Source of the DNA: an uncultured Clostridia bacterium
GTDB lineage: Bacteria; Bacillota; Clostridia; Oscillospirales; Oscillospiraceae
DNA length: 7,111 bases
Assembly (NCBI GenBank): GCA_937892865.1
Contig: CALBJG010000180.1
Location: 1-7,111 of the forward strand
Direction of reading: 5' to 3'
This document shows positions 5,347-7,111 of the stretch, piece by piece. Both the position numbers and the translations under genes were made by a program. The first letter of the stretch is position 1. Each line of letters begins with the position of its first letter. The notes beneath the pieces are model-generated. The model ran no database searches and was not told where the DNA came from. It was given only the letters and a program-made list of their open reading frames with translations.

Positions 5347-6390
5347 TCACTTAATCCCAAAAATTTTCGCAGCGTTTTCGTAGAAAATTTTGTTTACTTC
5401 TGCTTTGCCAAGTCCTAAGTTTTGGCAGGCGCGCTTGCAGGATAAGATTTCTTCATAAATAAAGAAACTGATCTTGTCTGCTTCCGGGTAGGGAATCTCC
5501 CGCATATGGGGGTCGGCAGATACATCACCCAAAGAACCGGCGGGGATCTCGTTGATGTAGAAACCCTTTTCCACAGTGCGTCTTGCTTTCATCCGGAAAA
5601 TGGGGAAGTCTGTTCCGTAAAGGAAACGGTCAGGCCCTACCATTTCCAGCACTTTTTCCATTACCTGCTGATTGGTGTTGGCGGTAAAGTCCCAAACGGT
5701 CTTTTTCATATCCTTCAGGTAGGGAAGGGCATCGCCTAAATCTTCATCTGCGTAGGCTCTTCCCAAGTGCGCGACGATCAATTGCAGGTTGGGATACTTT
5801 TCCTCGATCTCCCGGATTTGGATATAGTTGACCGGGTCGGCAAGGCGTTTTGGACGGGCGATATGCAACTGCACCACCCAGCCGTGCTTATCTGCCAAAG
5901 CCAAATGCTCGTGGGGCAGAAAATCGTAAATCCGAATTTCGTTGGAGGGAATATAGGAAGGGGCAAACTGGAGATAAACTTTCAGCCCCTTGAAGCAGGG
6001 GTTTGCCAAAACTGCCCGCTCTACAGACTCCGCGCTCTGGCTGGGATGACTGATGTACAGCGCCGGAAAACCGTTGGCATTTGCGGCTTTTGCCACGTAG
6101 TCATTGTTCTTTTTCAAGTCAATGGTGATCATCGGCTGACCGTAGAGAACGGAGATGACCTTCTTATCCGGAAACAACAGTCGGTTGGTCTCGTTTAAGT
6201 CTTCTACGGAATTGTCCAGCGCTACCATATTGGGCCAGGCGCAGGAACGGCTGGCAGTGTCTTCACAGAAATGATTCTGCTCATCCAGCCAAATATGGGT
6301 GTGGCAGTCGATAAAGGTATCCGGCAGGAAATCCTTTAATTCCTGCTCATACACCAGTTTGTCATAAGGTTTTACATCCAACAGTGCCAT
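5347..6390 (-). CDS. Amidohydrolase-2 family metal-dependent hydrolase (TIM barrel)
   Basis: The protein has 347 residues and no signal peptide. The metal centre is legible in order: His30 and His32 in FIDCHTHIW (strand 1), Lys134/Lys137 in CFKGLKVYL, His176 in VVQLHIA (strand 5), His208 in IVAHLGRAY (strand 6) and Asp261 in LYGTDFP (strand 8). This is the PF04909 type, whose known members include sugar-lactone and pyrone-lactone hydrolases, decarboxylases and amide hydrolases, usually with one divalent metal. The ATG at 6390 is chosen because GGAG (6398-6401) lies 7 bases before it; it shares its A with the TGA of the NagB-like gene (TGATG overlap). A longer in-frame reading to 6462 lies wholly inside that upstream gene and has no ribosome site. 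A role on the product or precursor of the NagB-like enzyme is likely from the tight coupling; the reaction is not determined. Confidence 0.87.
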   Translation of the reverse strand: MALLDVKPYDKLVYEQELKDFLPDTFIDCHTHIWLDEQNHFCEDTASRSCAWPNMVALDNSVEDLNETNRLLFPDKKVISVLYGQPMITIDLKKNNDYVAKAANANGFPALYISHPSQSAESVERAVLANPCFKGLKVYLQFAPSYIPSNEIRIYDFLPHEHLALADKHGWVVQLHIARPKRLADPVNYIQIREIEEKYPNLQLIVAHLGRAYADEDLGDALPYLKDMKKTVWDFTANTNQQVMEKVLEMVGPDRFLYGTDFPIFRMKARRTVEKGFYINEIPAGSLGDVSADPHMREIPYPEADKISFFIYEEILSCKRACQNLGLGKAEVNKIFYENAAKIFGIK

Positions 6391-7111
6391 CACAGATCTC
6401 CATCGGCAATGCCGCAGTGCCAACTGGCGAAAGGCTTGGCAATGGCTTCGGATACATAGCAAGTACCCTTACCCAAACGCAGGATGGAGGCGGGGAACTC
6501 CTGGGAAATGGGGCCGTACAGTTCCAGACGGGAGACCATTCTCTGCCAAGAAGAGCCGTCAGGATTGACGAAGTTATGCAGTTCTACACGCTCCTTGGCG
6601 TGGCAGATATCCCGGGGGCCGATGGTAGCGGCTTTATAAGGAACAGCCCATACATCACCGGAAGCGCCCATGGGGGAGAACAGGGAATTCTCGCAAATAG
6701 TCAAGGGGGTTTCGGTAACGATCCGGGAACCCAACTGGCAGAATTCTTCCAGGGTATCAGCCTTGAACTCCTCGGTTCTGGGATCAATAAAAGCGGTGTG
6801 TCCGGGCCAGCCGGTAGCGGTATAGACCACATCAACACCACCGCCGGTGATGTCGTCGATCATATTGGAGTAGACATCGGTACCCTTGTTTTCGTTGGTA
6901 TGTACGTGCCAGTTCTCAACGGGAGGACGAAGATCTTCCCGGATACGACCGTAGAAGTGGTTCATAAAGGAGTAGCCCAGACCTGCGCCGTAGGTCAGAG
7001 GCGCCACGTTGCCGTCCTCGTCTGCCCATTCATCCATCGCAAAGGCATGGACATTACGGCAGTTAACATTGAACTTGTTGATCATGTTGGCAACGGAGCT
7101 GTAAGCGCCGG
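6390..7111 (-). CDS. NagB/6-phosphogluconolactonase-superfamily protein (partial, N-terminus outside window)
   Basis: The visible 239 residues run off the right edge, because the frame stays open upstream of the ATG at 7085 (GAYSSVAN before it). About 40-50 residues are probably missing, making the protein near 285 residues, longer than E. coli NagB (266). FAMDEW matches the NagB FNMDEY segment whose Asp is the catalytic base. GWPGHTAFIDP (codons at 6779-6811) matches the region GNDGHIAFNEP of NagB and the DGHTASLFP of 6-phosphogluconolactonase. The His is kept, but the Asp two residues before it is Pro and the later NagB Glu is Asp. The YSFMNHFYGRI, TETPLTI and SEAIAKPF segments also fit the family. 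It should bind a sugar phosphate, but ordinary glucosamine-6-phosphate deamination is doubtful. It is the first visible gene of the operon and couples to the amidohydrolase by TGATG. Confidence 0.82.
   Translation of the reverse strand, partial: GAYSSVANMINKFNVNCRNVHAFAMDEWADEDGNVAPLTYGAGLGYSFMNHFYGRIREDLRPPVENWHVHTNENKGTDVYSNMIDDITGGGVDVVYTATGWPGHTAFIDPRTEEFKADTLEEFCQLGSRIVTETPLTICENSLFSPMGASGDVWAVPYKAATIGPRDICHAKERVELHNFVNPDGSSWQRMVSRLELYGPISQEFPASILRLGKGTCYVSEAIAKPFASWHCGIADGDL

Noticed and set aside
5767..6198. Rightward 143-codon frame opposite the amidohydrolase
   Set aside because: The opposite strand carries the complete metal-site motifs of a known family; this frame has neither a promoter nor a ribosome site.
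6390..6462. 24-residue N-terminal extension of the amidohydrolase
   Set aside because: It lies wholly inside the NagB-like gene, is rich in Arg, Cys and His unlike the family N-terminus, and lacks a ribosome site, whereas the ATG at 6390 has one.

Overview
The window looks like chromosomal DNA of a low-to-moderate-GC Gram-positive anaerobe, most likely a Clostridia (Oscillospiraceae- or Lachnospiraceae-like) gut bacterium. The grounds are strong AGGAGG-type ribosome sites, consensus-like -35/-10 promoters, compact U-tailed intrinsic terminators, a YwaF-type membrane protein, and a soluble GH43 glycosidase beside an MFS carrier. The taxonomic call is inference; there is no rRNA or marker gene. 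No mobile element, tRNA, rRNA or CRISPR array is visible, and no stretch over 300 bases lacks a gene.

Left part (1-2906). Bases 1-121 hold no gene I can support, only an inverted repeat and a bidirectional terminator. A cytosolic GH43-type glycosidase runs leftward (122-991). Back to back with it, from a 142-base interval with two well-formed divergent promoters, an operon runs rightward: a 12-helix DHA3-type MFS transporter (1134-2378), then 21 bases later a YciA-like hotdog acyl-CoA thioesterase (2400-2873), closed by a strong terminator.

Middle (2907-3861). A monocistronic unit has its own promoter and a GTG start: a YwaF/TMEM164-like polytopic membrane protein (3054-3821). Its terminator hairpin is shared with the convergent araC-type gene, whose stop codon lies at the base of the stem.

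Right part (3853-7111, all leftward). This is a compact four-gene cluster. In transcription order it encodes a NagB/6-phosphogluconolactonase-superfamily protein (cut by the window edge), an amidohydrolase-2 family metal hydrolase, a GNAT acetyltransferase and an AraC-type regulator. The first two overlap as TGATG, the next gap is 10 bases, and the last is 29 bases. The set looks like a regulated small catabolic operon acting on a phosphorylated sugar, amino sugar or sugar lactone, but the substrate cannot be read from the sequence. The NagB-like protein lacks an aspartate that both classical branches of its superfamily keep.

The most unusual signal is a perfect 13-bp inverted repeat. One arm is the Shine-Dalgarno sequence of the araC-type gene and the other covers codons 14-18 of the same gene. 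In the transcript this would form a hairpin that hides the ribosome site, which could uncouple regulator synthesis from the enzymes upstream.
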